A DNA stretch of 35,894 nt from the IMG/VR virus record IMGVR_UViG_3300036985_004145, positions 1 through 35,894 of that record; one strand, written 5' to 3'. A program made the translations under genes and the position numbers. The notes below the pieces were generated by a model. That model saw nothing but the letters and a program-made list of their open reading frames with translations, was not told where the DNA came from and did not search any database. This stretch comes from a virus. Below, one piece after another: positions 15,601 to 24,707 of the stretch. The stretch's first letter is position 1; each line of letters starts with the position of its first letter.

Positions 15601-17502
15601 ATGAACATCCTTGACGTACAGGACAAGCTGAAAAATCTCTCCGAGCAGCAGCTCGTGCAGGAGATGCAGATGCCGTCTGGCTCAGCGCCGCAGTTTCTCG
15701 TCTTGTCGGAGATGTCCCGGCGCAAGCGGATGCGGGATGATCTGACGAGCGCCCAGCAAGCTCCGCAGCGCACGGTTGCCGAAGAGGCCGTGGCCGCCGC
15801 AGGCGTCCCGCAGGCAGGTCTTGGGCAGATGGCCCGTGCCATGGCTCCACAGACCGACGTGACGCAGAACACTGGCATCGGTTCATTGATGCCGCAGGCC
15901 CCCGTGCAGGGTATGGCTGAGGGCGGCGAGGTCGGCGGTCCCACCGTCGTGCGCAACGGGCGCCGCTATACGCAGTTGCCGAACGGCATGCTGATCGACG
16001 CAGCGACAGGCCTCCCCGCCAATCCAACGTCTCCCCAAGATGAGATGCTCCTCGGCGCACAGGGCTTTGAGCGGCGCACCGGCCTGCCCGCAGACATCGA
16101 CGCCTACCTTGCCCGTCCGATGGACGGCGACTTCTGGACGACTGGCGTACCTCCCGCTCTGACCGGCTACGCTACTCATGCTGGCCCCCCGTCGCATGCC
16201 GCCCGCGCAGAGGTCGGGATTTCTCCTTATCAGGAAGATAACGTCTACGACTGGACGACTGGCGTACCTCCCGCTCTGACCGGCTACGCTACTCATGCTG
16301 GCCCCCCGTCGCATGCCGCCCGCGCAGACATCGACGCCTACCTTGCCCGTCCGATGGAGGGCGACTTCCTCCTCGGTGCCGAGGGCTTCGAGCGTCGCAC
16401 CGGGCTCTCTGCAGACATCGACGCCTATCTGGCGCGCACCGCGCCTGAGAACGGCGACTTCCTCCTCGGTGCCGAGGGCTTCGAGCGTCGCACCGGGCTC
16501 CCTGCAGACATCGACGCCTATCTGGCGCGCACCGCGCCTGAGAACGGCGACTTCCTCCTCGGTGCCGAGGGCTTCGAGCGTCGCACCGGGCTCCCTGCAG
16601 ACATCGACGCCTATCTCAACCCACCGGTGCCGGCACCGTTTTACGATTTCCCACCCTTCCCCGGGCGCAGCGGGTATGGCGGGGACCCAGACTTTGGGCC
16701 AAATAGCTTGGCGTCCATCCCCGAAGTTCTGCGGGGGCGAGTCGTCTTTGCTCCCGACGGGACCATGTCGTTCGAGATGCCCCCCGCACCTACCCTTGAC
16801 GAGTCGCGGGCTGCCCTGTCCGATACGTTTATGGGGGCCATTGAAAAGGACGAAGACCCGACGGCCACTGAAGATCCAGCCGCAGCAAAAGACGCCCCTG
16901 TTGCCCCCCGCCTGCCCGGCGGCCCAAGTGGGCCTAGCGGCTCCGGCTCCGGCTCCGGCGCGAGCGCCGCCCCTGTCTCGTCCTACGAGCAAGAGCTCAT
17001 CGACGCCATGAAGCGGTCGGAGAAGCGCGCAACGCAGGACAAGTGGCTGGCACTGGCGCAGGCTGGTCTGGCGCTCATGTCTTCTGCACAGCCGACGCTC
17101 GGCGGTGCCATTGGCGAAGCCGGACTTCAGGGTCTTGGTGCCTTCCGCGAAGGTCGCGACGCGTCCGAGGCCGAGCGCATGAAGCTGCTCGAAGCGCAGT
17201 ATGCCGTGCAGATGGCTCGGCAGCAGGCGACCTCTTCTGGCGGTGGCGGTGGCGGTGGCAGCGGCTTCGACCTCGGCGACATCAAGGAGCTCGTGGGCCT
17301 GTCCGCGAGCTTCGGCGAGCAGATGGCTACCATGACCGACATGAACGGTAGTCCCATCCCTGCGATGCAGGACGAGTACGAACGGGCGGCTGCCGCGCGG
17401 GCGCAGTTGAACAACATGATCTATAATATGTCGCTCTACCTTTTCCCGCAGACAGGCTCTGGTCCTGCAGGGGCGACGGATGACGTTGACGACATCAGGT
17501 GA
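15601..17502 (+). CDS. Internal virion protein with long in-frame repeats
   Basis: 633 residues. The N-terminus (MNILDVQDKLKNLSEQQLVQ, PSGSAPQFLVLSEMSRRKRM) is highly characteristic of a conserved protein encoded just before giant ejection proteins in marine podovirus-like phages. Residues 140-340 are a repeat region: 31-residue units containing DFLLGAEGFERRTG and PADIDAYLART, and two exact copies of a 25-residue block starting WTTGVPPALTGY. The C-terminal part is Pro/Gly/Ser-rich, then a long helix (EQELIDAMKRSEKRATQDKW, LAQAGLALMSSAQ) and a poly-Gly linker. The repeat block may act as a length-variable spacer. Function inferred only. Confidence 0.7.
   Translation: MNILDVQDKLKNLSEQQLVQEMQMPSGSAPQFLVLSEMSRRKRMRDDLTSAQQAPQRTVAEEAVAAAGVPQAGLGQMARAMAPQTDVTQNTGIGSLMPQAPVQGMAEGGEVGGPTVVRNGRRYTQLPNGMLIDAATGLPANPTSPQDEMLLGAQGFERRTGLPADIDAYLARPMDGDFWTTGVPPALTGYATHAGPPSHAARAEVGISPYQEDNVYDWTTGVPPALTGYATHAGPPSHAARADIDAYLARPMEGDFLLGAEGFERRTGLSADIDAYLARTAPENGDFLLGAEGFERRTGLPADIDAYLARTAPENGDFLLGAEGFERRTGLPADIDAYLNPPVPAPFYDFPPFPGRSGYGGDPDFGPNSLASIPEVLRGRVVFAPDGTMSFEMPPAPTLDESRAALSDTFMGAIEKDEDPTATEDPAAAKDAPVAPRLPGGPSGPSGSGSGSGASAAPVSSYEQELIDAMKRSEKRATQDKWLALAQAGLALMSSAQPTLGGAIGEAGLQGLGAFREGRDASEAERMKLLEAQYAVQMARQQATSSGGGGGGGSGFDLGDIKELVGLSASFGEQMATMTDMNGSPIPAMQDEYERAAAARAQLNNMIYNMSLYLFPQTGSGPAGATDDVDDIR
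16135..16328 (+). repeat. Exact 77-bp direct repeat (two copies) in a virion gene
   Basis: Copies at 16135-16211 and 16252-16328, identical by eye, offset 117 bases (39 codons, in frame). Each encodes the WTTGVPPALTGY block. The 40 bases between them encode a non-repeated stretch. Identity at DNA level, including silent positions, means a recent duplication. Confidence 0.85.
16363..16616 (+). repeat. 93-bp tandem repeats in a virion gene (2.7 copies)
   Basis: Units begin at 16363, 16456 and 16549, each 93 bases (31 codons); the third stops matching at 16616. Units one and two differ at one visible base (CTCTCT versus CTCCCT). A more diverged copy lies upstream at about 16041-16134. The near-identity shows recent expansion by slippage or recombination. 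Confidence 0.85.
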
Positions 17503-17505
17503 CCC

Positions 17506-17534
17506 TAGCTTAGACCGCGTGATCTGCGTATAGT
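17506..17534 (+). promoter_or_regulatory. Putative phage promoter motif before the giant ejection gene
   Basis: TAGCTT at 17506-17511 and TATAGT at 17529-17534, 17-base spacer, in the 56-base gap before 17559. TATAGT is a good -10-like hexamer. Same layout as the motifs at 9793 and 12793. TAT begins 30 bases before the ATG. Confidence 0.4.
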
Positions 17535-17558
17535 CGGTGTTACACACGGAGTAGCCCC

Positions 17559-20500
17559 ATGTCCATCATCAGCGTCCCCGGTCCCATCAGCGGTAAAGGC
17601 TATCGCTTCCAGATCACCGGGGACACCCCGACGGTGGACGAGCAGCTGCGGATCGACCAGCGAATCAGCTTGAAAGAGCAGGCCTTCCGTGCCGATTACG
17701 AGTCGAAATATGGCGAGCTCAACTACGAGAACGGTTGGGAGCCCGCCGAGCAGACCGGCGAGTTCTTCAAAGGCATCGCCTCCGGCGGGCTTGGGATGGT
17801 GGAATCCGGCCTTGTTGGTGCCGCCACGCTGCTGCCCGAGTGGATGGAAGATCCGACGCGGGAATACATCAAGAGTACGGCATACGGCTGGAAGCCGCAG
17901 GCGGACATCGGCCGGGAAGACAGCACCATGGGCGCTCTCGGCTCAGGGCTTGGCTCTCTGATCCCTATCGCGGCTGCGACCTATTTCACGGGCGGCCTCG
18001 GGGGTGCTGCACTGTCGGGCGGCGCAGGTGTCGGAGAAGCATCAGAGCGTGCACGCGGTGCCGGTGCCACAGAGGAAGAGCGGACCAAAGCCGCGGCCCT
18101 TGGCATCATCCCCGGTGCATTCGATTACCTGCCTGTCGCGAGCATGGTCAGCCGGTTCGGCTCGCCTGTCGTCAAGGGGCTCAAAGCGACGCTCGGCCGC
18201 GTTCTTTTGCAGGGTGGGGAAGAAGCGCTGCAGGAAGCTGCGCAAGAAGCTGCGCAGAACCTGATCGCGAAAGAGGTCTACAACCCGGATCAGGAGATCG
18301 TCGAGGGCGTGGCCGGGGCCGCCGGCATGGGCGGCAGCGTTGGTGCTCTTGCACAGTCTCTCGTGGAGCTTGTTCTGCCGGGCAAACCCCGCCGTCAAGC
18401 ACGCATCATACCCGCAGGTCCGGGACCAATATCCCCCGGCCCTGCAACAACGGGCAGCAAAACAACGGTCACAACCGGCGGTCAGACCGTCACGCGCGTG
18501 AAACTCAGCGACGGTGCAGTGCTGGAGTTCGGGAGTAGCCCGACTCAAGCGCAGATTGACGCAGCACTGGCCCAGTACAACGCTACGAAGGAAGCCCCGC
18601 CTTCCCCGCCTCCCCCGCCTCCCCCGGCGACTGGGGGCGTAAGCGTCGACGAAGATGTCGTCGACGTGCAGAGTGTCTTTGAAGCGCGCAGGGCGAGGCT
18701 TGAAGAAGCCGGGGCGACGCCTGCTGAGGCACGTGCCGGAGCTGCGAGCGCGGCGCTCGACTATATGGACACCCTGCCTGCAGACCTAGCCGCGAGGCTC
18801 TCGTCACATCACAGTGTGCTGGAGCGGGCGGCCGGGCGCAAGCCCGTTGGCACGCCGCCTCCGGTTGCCCCGCCCCGAAGCACGTCCACGCGCGGTGATA
18901 TGTCCCCCTCCCTGCCGGATGCGGCCTACGCGTCTGAATTTGGTCCGACAGGGAAGCCGGACCTTTTTAGTACACCTGCGACGAAAGCTACGCCTGCGAC
19001 GGGTACCGCGTCGCCTCCGCCTGTGGCAACCCTCACCCCGGACTTCGTCACCAGCACTCTTGGGTTTGCCAAGGGCACAGCTCTTGCCAAGGCGGCAGCG
19101 AACGACCCTGAACTTGCCAGCAAGCCTCTCTCAGACCCGAAGGTGCAGGCTCGGCTGAACAGCCTGCTGTCCAACACCGTGGTGCCCGCGGCGCGCAAGG
19201 ACGCAATCCGTGCGGCGATGGCCACGCCTGTGCCCGCGTCGCCTCCGCCTGCGCTGTCCAACTACGAGGCCGAAGCCGACGCGTTTGAACGGGCTGTTCC
19301 GCCCGTGGCTGCGCCCGTGGCTGCGCCCGTGGCTGCGCCCGTGGCTGCGCCCGTGGCTGCGCCCGTGGCTGCGCCCGTGGCTGCGCCCGTGGCTGCGCCC
19401 GTGGCTGCGCCCTCGCAGGCTGTCGCCGATACCATGGCCGAGGAGCGTGTTCTCCGTCGACTGGCAGCGGGATCAATATCAAACCTAAAGAGCAGGTCAG
19501 ATCTGCCCGCAAAGAACGTCGCTGAGCTGGAAGCAAGGCTCGTCGAAGCGCGTGCTGCTGCCGCAACCCTGCGGAAGGGGGTGCCCGCCGACGTGCTCAA
19601 GCGGACTATGTCCGGTGATGAGGTGCCCGCAGAACTCCACGAGGCCGTGGAGAAACTGCAGGTGAAGGTAAACTGGGCACGGGCGGCGGCAAACACGGCC
19701 AAGGCCGCGGTGCCCGCCAAACCTACCCACCCGGCGCGGCCCAAGAGCCTTGCGGCTTACAACGAAGCCTTGACCAAGCTACGCGACCTCGAGACGCAGC
19801 TCGCCGCCGCCCAAGAAACCCTCTCCGTGTCGGAGATGTCGGCAGCAATGCGACGCCGCGTGGACACCGCAGAGAACGTAACCGAGAAGGACCAGAAGGC
19901 TTACGTGAAGTATGTAGGCGCCCTCCGCGAGGCACACGGCCTACGACAGGAGCTGGACACCGAGCGCGCTCGTGCGGAGGCTCTCGAGCCGCCTGCCCCG
20001 ACGATGCCCGATTTGAACACCCCCGTGACCCCCGACACATGGTTGACTGCCCAGCGGGGGATGTCGCCCCCGGTGCCCGCTGCGCCCTCGCAGGCTGTCG
20101 CCGATACCATGGCCGAGGAGCGTGTTCTCCGTCGACTGGCAGCGGGCTTCATAGAACGCACGACAGAGATCTATCGCAAGTTGACGTCCAGTCGCGGCGC
20201 CATCAACAACCGCTACTCTTGGGTAACCATCCCAGACCAGACCACGCTCGAGGACAAGCAGGCAGTTCTCACCCTCCTTGGGCGCGTCCCCAACGAGGAG
20301 CAGTCGAAGCGCGGACATCCAGTGGCGGGGCGGTTAACGCCCCAAGAGACGGCCGCGAGTCTGTATTTCAGCAAGGTGGTCCGCCCGCAGGACGCCATCG
20401 ACCTGATGATTGACGATACCATCGTAGATTACGATGTGTACCGCGAACAGCCTGACGTGGTCGGGGAAGAGGCTGCGCTGAAGGAATTGTTCCGTGGCAC

Positions 20501-23500
20501 CGGCTCCAAGGCCGCCAAGCTCGCCCTCGAGTGGGTGCGGGCCAACATGTCACCGAAGACGAACCGGCGCGTAGACAACTTGGCGATGATGAACGCCCAG
20601 TGGACCGAGAACCAACAGACGTGGACTGGGCTATCCATGGCAGACCTCAACAATCCGGACACAGCCCTTTCGAGAAGCCTTCCCGACCGGGTTGTCGTGA
20701 AGCGCGCGGCGAAGAAAAAGCACAAGGAAGACCTCGCGGCAGCGCTCAGGGACTTCTTCGACGACGCGGGTGTGACTATTGCCAAGATGGCCAAGCGTAA
20801 CCCGCTCGTCGGACTCGACACCCGCCTGCACTACACTGTCAGGCTGGCCCTCGTCAACGGGAACCTGCGCATGGCGCTGCGGGCTTTGGCGGTAACCTCG
20901 CCGAGCCCTGACGTTCGAGCCCTTGCAACAGCCCTTGCGGATCGTGTCGGCACAACGCGTGTGGAGATTGTCGAACCGGGCACAGAGGGGTTTAACTTAC
21001 TCACCGACGAAGGTTCCGACGCTGGGTACACCTCCGCGACAGCGACTGAGCCTTACTGGCAGAACCTGATCTTGCTGCACCCGACGCGGGGCGTCAACGC
21101 CCACGCCCTTCTACACGAGATGATGCACGCCGTCACGGCTACCATCGTGCGCGACCCGCCGAACCACCCGGTAACGGAGCAGTTGCAGGCCCTGCTGGAG
21201 TCGGTGCGCAAAGAAGGACCCGCGCCAGTCGACGGCGTGTATCCGGATGGCTTCTATGGTCTGACGAGCGTCGAGGAGTTTGTGGCTGAGGTCATGGGGC
21301 GCGTCGGAATCGGATATAAAGACAACGGGCTGCGCGATCTGATGTCCCGTACGATGGCAACCCGACCGGGAGCACCGCCGCTGACCAACGGGCAGTGGTT
21401 CTTGGAGATTATTGCCAACATGGCCAACTGGATGATGGGTCGGCCGACCAGACCTTGGCCGCGCAGGATGAACCGCAAGGTCATTCAAGAGACAACCCTC
21501 GACGCCGCCGAGCGCCTGATCAAGGGTATCATGTCCCCGGCACAGCAGGCGCTCCCGGCAACAGTTCTGGCGGACGCGGCGACCAACCCGACGATTGCCC
21601 GGCTGGCTATGAGGAACGCGGTCATGTCCGCACCCGTCTGGGATGCGGAGGGGCGAGAGCGCCTGCGGTCGAACCTGCGAGCGAGCTGGTCCTCCAAGGC
21701 TCGACAAACCTTGCTTGGGGCCCTGCAGTTGAGCTGGCTCGCCGACATTACCGGCAAGTGGCTCCCGGAAGTACGGGAGCTGCAGCGGCTCGACGATCTC
21801 AAGCGCGGGTACTTTGACAGCCTGTACCGCAAGACCAAAGTGACGATGGACGATATTTCAAAGTTCCTTTCCGCAAACCCGGACGGGTTCCGCGAGCTTA
21901 TGGCCCTTGAAGGTCAAGCCACGCTCGCCGGGGTGGACCCAACCAAACCGGGGACTAACTACGACGGGGACCAAGAAAAGCTTTCCGAGTGGCACGCGCT
22001 TTCCCTCAGGCTCGCCGCGCTCGGGCCCGACGCCAAGGCGCTTTTCCAGAAGCTGCGCAATCACAACACTGCGTATCGCAAGGAAATCGAGTCGGCCTTG
22101 TGGGAGCAGGTCAAGGCCGTCACCGCCGACGAAGTGACGCGCAACAACCTCTATACCAAGCTGATGGAAAAGCTCACCTCGGAGGGGGTCATTGACCCGT
22201 ACTTCTCTTTGATGCGGGAAGGGGATTTCTGGTTGGCATACACTGCCGAGGATCTTTCAGCCTCGCCAACCACGCTCGACGGGGTGACCCGCTACCCGCC
22301 CGACCGCTTTGTGCACGCATTTTCGTCAGCGTGGGAGCGTGACAGGGTCATCCAGAAGATCAAGGCGGCGCGAAACGACCGTGGGGAGCCGGTTCTTATC
22401 GGAGAGCCCGAGTCCTTCATGCGCCAAGACGCGTTCAGTTCGGATCGCAGTGTGCAGCCGGAGTTCATCCAGTCTACGTTGCAAATCATCAACAACATCC
22501 TCCCGGGCAGGGAGTTCGACGCTGAGCGGGGCGCGGCAGTTGAGGCGATCCAAGATCTGTTCATGAAGTTCACTCCGGCCCACTCGCTGCTGCGGTCGTT
22601 CACCAAGCGCAAGGGGGTCAGAGGCTTCATCGGAGACGTCACTCCCGCAGGCATCATCGACACTCCACACAACATGGCCCATGTACTGGCAGAGAAGGCG
22701 TCGAGCATGGCGCACCAGCTGGCAAACATGAAGTATGGGGCCAAGGTTCAGGCTCTGACGAACAAGGCGCAGCAGACCTACTCTGAGCAGAACGCACGAT
22801 CGGACCTCAACTCTGGGGACAAAGTCGAGCTGAAGGCTTATTACGAGGAGTTCAGACTGCGGGCGGCGTTTGTGAAAAACCCGAAGAGCAGCCGTGGCGC
22901 GCAGATGGTGCGGGGCATAGCGTTCAACATGACGCTGGGCTTCAACATCTCCGCGATGACAAACGCCCTCTTCCAGATCCCGATGGTTGCCTACCCGATA
23001 CTTACCGGGCGCTACGGGAGTAAAGCGACGCTGAGGGCGCTCGGGTTTGCCACCAAGATGTTGGCAAACGCGGGAAAAACATACCGACAGACTGCTTTCG
23101 GCGCCGAGGGCGATGAGGCGAGAACGCAGTCCGACGTAGACCACATTGGTGCCATAACCAACTATTTCGAGGTGGCAGAGGACGGCACGCTGCGGCTGCG
23201 CACCGACGCGGACGCGCCGAACTTCCTACTCGTCGACGCAAACGCAGACCCCACCTCGCCAAAAGAGGTGAAAAATGCAGAGCTGCGCCGCCGCATCGGC
23301 GAGATGGACGCTCTCGCCGAGGCCCTGTCCTCCCATGGCATGCTGACCCACTCGCAAGGTATGGAACTGCTGGCCGCGGACAACGATTGGCTCACCAGCC
23401 TCAACAAGTGGTCGGGCTTCGGACTGCACCACGCAGAGCGGTACAACCGGCAAGCCACGGCTATTGCGGCCTATACGCTGGCGCTTGGCAAGGTGCGTGC

Positions 23501-24620
23501 GGCAGACGGTAGCGTTACCCAAGCGGACAAGGTGGCTGCCGCAGAGGAGGCGCTCTTTACAGCCGACGAAGTCAACGGCAGCATCGGCCACGCGGTGGGG
23601 TCACGGATCGGGTTTACCGGTGTCGGCTCCGTGATCATGCTGTTCAAAAACTACGGTCTGTCGATGGCCCGTACCCTCGTCAAGATAACAAAGGCTGCAC
23701 TCAAGACCATCGACCAGAATCTCGGCCCCGAACACGCCCAGTACGCTCGGGAGCAGCGTGCGATCGCACGCTACCAACTCGGTGGGCTGCTTGGCGCCGC
23801 TGCGCTGTTCTCCGGGGTGCAGGGTCTGCCGTTCTACGGCGAGCTCATGTCTCTGCTGAACGCCCTGTTTACGGACGACGATGAGGAAGACTTTGAGACG
23901 ATCCTGCAGAAATACATAGAGCAGCCCTTCTACCACGGAGCCGTCAACTACCTGAGCGGGGCCGAGGTCGCGTCGCGGATATCGTTCAGCGGGCTGTTCT
24001 TCAGAGAGAACAAAATCCAGAAGGATCAGTTCTGGCTATACGACCTGATCGAGACTTTCGGCGGCCCAGCTGTCGGTGTGGCGATGAACGCGTCCCGAGG
24101 GGTTGACCTTATTGCGCAGGGGGAGGTGTATCGCGGCGTAGAGGCCATGGCGCCCGCAGTGGTAAGAAACCTGATGAAGAGTGGTCGCTACGGCTTTGAA
24201 GGCGCGCGAACAATCCGGGGTGATGAAATCATACCGCTATCCAAGTGGGATATCGCGCTGCAGATGGCTGGGTACACTCCCGCGGTCTATGCGCGCCGGC
24301 AAGAGACTGTGTCTGGCGAGCGGAAAATCCGGGAGTCGATACGCAAGGAGAAGAGCAGCCTGTACCGCAAATACTTCCTCGCCCAGAATGAGGGGGACTA
24401 CGAGGAGGCTCGCGAGATCATGCGCGAGATGCAGGAGTTCAACAAACGCAACCCGACCACTGCTATCACGCGGGATACCCTGAAAAAGTCGATGGACGCT
24501 TACAAGAACCGGACGGCGGAAATGATCAGCGGCGTGAGCTTCAGCAAGTCTGATCGTCCCCTCGTTCTCGCCAGTCTTGCGGAGTACGACGACAACCCTA
24601 CCCTCTGGTCCGGCGAATAA
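17559..24620 (+). CDS. Giant polyvalent ejection-type virion protein with HEMMH metallopeptidase motif
   Basis: 2353 residues. Residues 1-250 hold Gly/Ala-rich amphipathic segments and a GEEALQEAAQEAAQN helix. Residues 270-640 are Pro/Ala-rich linkers with a (PVAA)9 run at 582-617. Residues 640-840 are coiled coil. A zinc-metallopeptidase site, HEMMH, is at 1186-1190 inside ALLHEMMHAVTATIV, with a likely third ligand in TSVEEFVAEVMG about 50 residues later (E1240 or E1244). The C-terminal 1100 residues resemble large polyvalent-protein-associated regions, with hydrophobic stretches near 1786, 2007 and 2072 and a charged helical tail. By analogy with T7/N4-type internal proteins it is probably packaged and ejected with DNA, the peptidase acting on wall, membrane or host proteins. 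A minus-strand-specific terminator follows directly. Specific domain-family names cannot be verified here. Confidence 0.75.
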   Translation: MSIISVPGPISGKGYRFQITGDTPTVDEQLRIDQRISLKEQAFRADYESKYGELNYENGWEPAEQTGEFFKGIASGGLGMVESGLVGAATLLPEWMEDPTREYIKSTAYGWKPQADIGREDSTMGALGSGLGSLIPIAAATYFTGGLGGAALSGGAGVGEASERARGAGATEEERTKAAALGIIPGAFDYLPVASMVSRFGSPVVKGLKATLGRVLLQGGEEALQEAAQEAAQNLIAKEVYNPDQEIVEGVAGAAGMGGSVGALAQSLVELVLPGKPRRQARIIPAGPGPISPGPATTGSKTTVTTGGQTVTRVKLSDGAVLEFGSSPTQAQIDAALAQYNATKEAPPSPPPPPPPATGGVSVDEDVVDVQSVFEARRARLEEAGATPAEARAGAASAALDYMDTLPADLAARLSSHHSVLERAAGRKPVGTPPPVAPPRSTSTRGDMSPSLPDAAYASEFGPTGKPDLFSTPATKATPATGTASPPPVATLTPDFVTSTLGFAKGTALAKAAANDPELASKPLSDPKVQARLNSLLSNTVVPAARKDAIRAAMATPVPASPPPALSNYEAEADAFERAVPPVAAPVAAPVAAPVAAPVAAPVAAPVAAPVAAPVAAPSQAVADTMAEERVLRRLAAGSISNLKSRSDLPAKNVAELEARLVEARAAAATLRKGVPADVLKRTMSGDEVPAELHEAVEKLQVKVNWARAAANTAKAAVPAKPTHPARPKSLAAYNEALTKLRDLETQLAAAQETLSVSEMSAAMRRRVDTAENVTEKDQKAYVKYVGALREAHGLRQELDTERARAEALEPPAPTMPDLNTPVTPDTWLTAQRGMSPPVPAAPSQAVADTMAEERVLRRLAAGFIERTTEIYRKLTSSRGAINNRYSWVTIPDQTTLEDKQAVLTLLGRVPNEEQSKRGHPVAGRLTPQETAASLYFSKVVRPQDAIDLMIDDTIVDYDVYREQPDVVGEEAALKELFRGTGSKAAKLALEWVRANMSPKTNRRVDNLAMMNAQWTENQQTWTGLSMADLNNPDTALSRSLPDRVVVKRAAKKKHKEDLAAALRDFFDDAGVTIAKMAKRNPLVGLDTRLHYTVRLALVNGNLRMALRALAVTSPSPDVRALATALADRVGTTRVEIVEPGTEGFNLLTDEGSDAGYTSATATEPYWQNLILLHPTRGVNAHALLHEMMHAVTATIVRDPPNHPVTEQLQALLESVRKEGPAPVDGVYPDGFYGLTSVEEFVAEVMGRVGIGYKDNGLRDLMSRTMATRPGAPPLTNGQWFLEIIANMANWMMGRPTRPWPRRMNRKVIQETTLDAAERLIKGIMSPAQQALPATVLADAATNPTIARLAMRNAVMSAPVWDAEGRERLRSNLRASWSSKARQTLLGALQLSWLADITGKWLPEVRELQRLDDLKRGYFDSLYRKTKVTMDDISKFLSANPDGFRELMALEGQATLAGVDPTKPGTNYDGDQEKLSEWHALSLRLAALGPDAKALFQKLRNHNTAYRKEIESALWEQVKAVTADEVTRNNLYTKLMEKLTSEGVIDPYFSLMREGDFWLAYTAEDLSASPTTLDGVTRYPPDRFVHAFSSAWERDRVIQKIKAARNDRGEPVLIGEPESFMRQDAFSSDRSVQPEFIQSTLQIINNILPGREFDAERGAAVEAIQDLFMKFTPAHSLLRSFTKRKGVRGFIGDVTPAGIIDTPHNMAHVLAEKASSMAHQLANMKYGAKVQALTNKAQQTYSEQNARSDLNSGDKVELKAYYEEFRLRAAFVKNPKSSRGAQMVRGIAFNMTLGFNISAMTNALFQIPMVAYPILTGRYGSKATLRALGFATKMLANAGKTYRQTAFGAEGDEARTQSDVDHIGAITNYFEVAEDGTLRLRTDADAPNFLLVDANADPTSPKEVKNAELRRRIGEMDALAEALSSHGMLTHSQGMELLAADNDWLTSLNKWSGFGLHHAERYNRQATAIAAYTLALGKVRAADGSVTQADKVAAAEEALFTADEVNGSIGHAVGSRIGFTGVGSVIMLFKNYGLSMARTLVKITKAALKTIDQNLGPEHAQYAREQRAIARYQLGGLLGAAALFSGVQGLPFYGELMSLLNALFTDDDEEDFETILQKYIEQPFYHGAVNYLSGAEVASRISFSGLFFRENKIQKDQFWLYDLIETFGGPAVGVAMNASRGVDLIAQGEVYRGVEAMAPAVVRNLMKSGRYGFEGARTIRGDEIIPLSKWDIALQMAGYTPAVYARRQETVSGERKIRESIRKEKSSLYRKYFLAQNEGDYEEAREIMREMQEFNKRNPTTAITRDTLKKSMDAYKNRTAEMISGVSFSKSDRPLVLASLAEYDDNPTLWSGE
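19301..19408 (+). repeat. Nine perfect 12-bp repeats encoding (PVAA)9
   Basis: The unit GCCCGTGGCTGC is repeated nine times without change and gives a Pro-Val-Ala-Ala linker in the giant virion protein. Silent positions are identical, so the tract is recent and likely length-variable. Confidence 0.95.
19404..20146 (+). repeat. 68-bp exact direct repeat pair flanking a coiled-coil segment
   Basis: Identical 68-base copies at 19404-19471 and 20079-20146, offset 675 bases (225 codons, in frame). Each encodes SQAVADTMAEERVLRRLAAG. The first copy follows the (PVAA)9 tract. Recombination between copies would cleanly remove the coiled-coil module and keep the frame. Confidence 0.9.
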
Positions 24621-24646
24621 AAAAAAGCCCCCGCCGAAGCGGGGGC
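24619..24646 (-). terminator. Intrinsic terminator for the leftward (minus-strand) transcripts
   Basis: On the minus strand: an 8-bp GC stem GCCCCCGC/GCGGGGGC (24646-24627) closed by a TTCG tetraloop and followed by eight T (24626-24619). On the plus strand the A-tract precedes the stem and no T-run follows, so it should not stop rightward transcripts well. It begins right at the stop codon of the giant gene. The rest of the 87-base gap to 24708 shows nothing else. Confidence 0.9.
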
Positions 24647-24707
24647 AAGAGTCCACACAGGAAATGATGTGCCGGCATGGCGGTGCTAGCACACTACGTG
24701 GACTATA

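Noticed and set aside
16363-16616. CRISPR-like repeat array
   Set aside because: Units are 93 bp, tandem without spacers, in frame and inside a conserved coding gene; no cas1 or cas2. The Cas4-like protein is a typical phage nuclease.
15883-17547. 554-codon open frame on the minus strand with repeated blocks
   Set aside because: Its repeats are the mirror of the real 31-residue repeats of the plus-strand virion gene; no start signal or recognised domain.
19301-19408. 12-bp iterons of a replication origin
   Set aside because: Perfectly in frame, encode (PVAA)9 in a Pro/Ala linker and are far from the replication genes.
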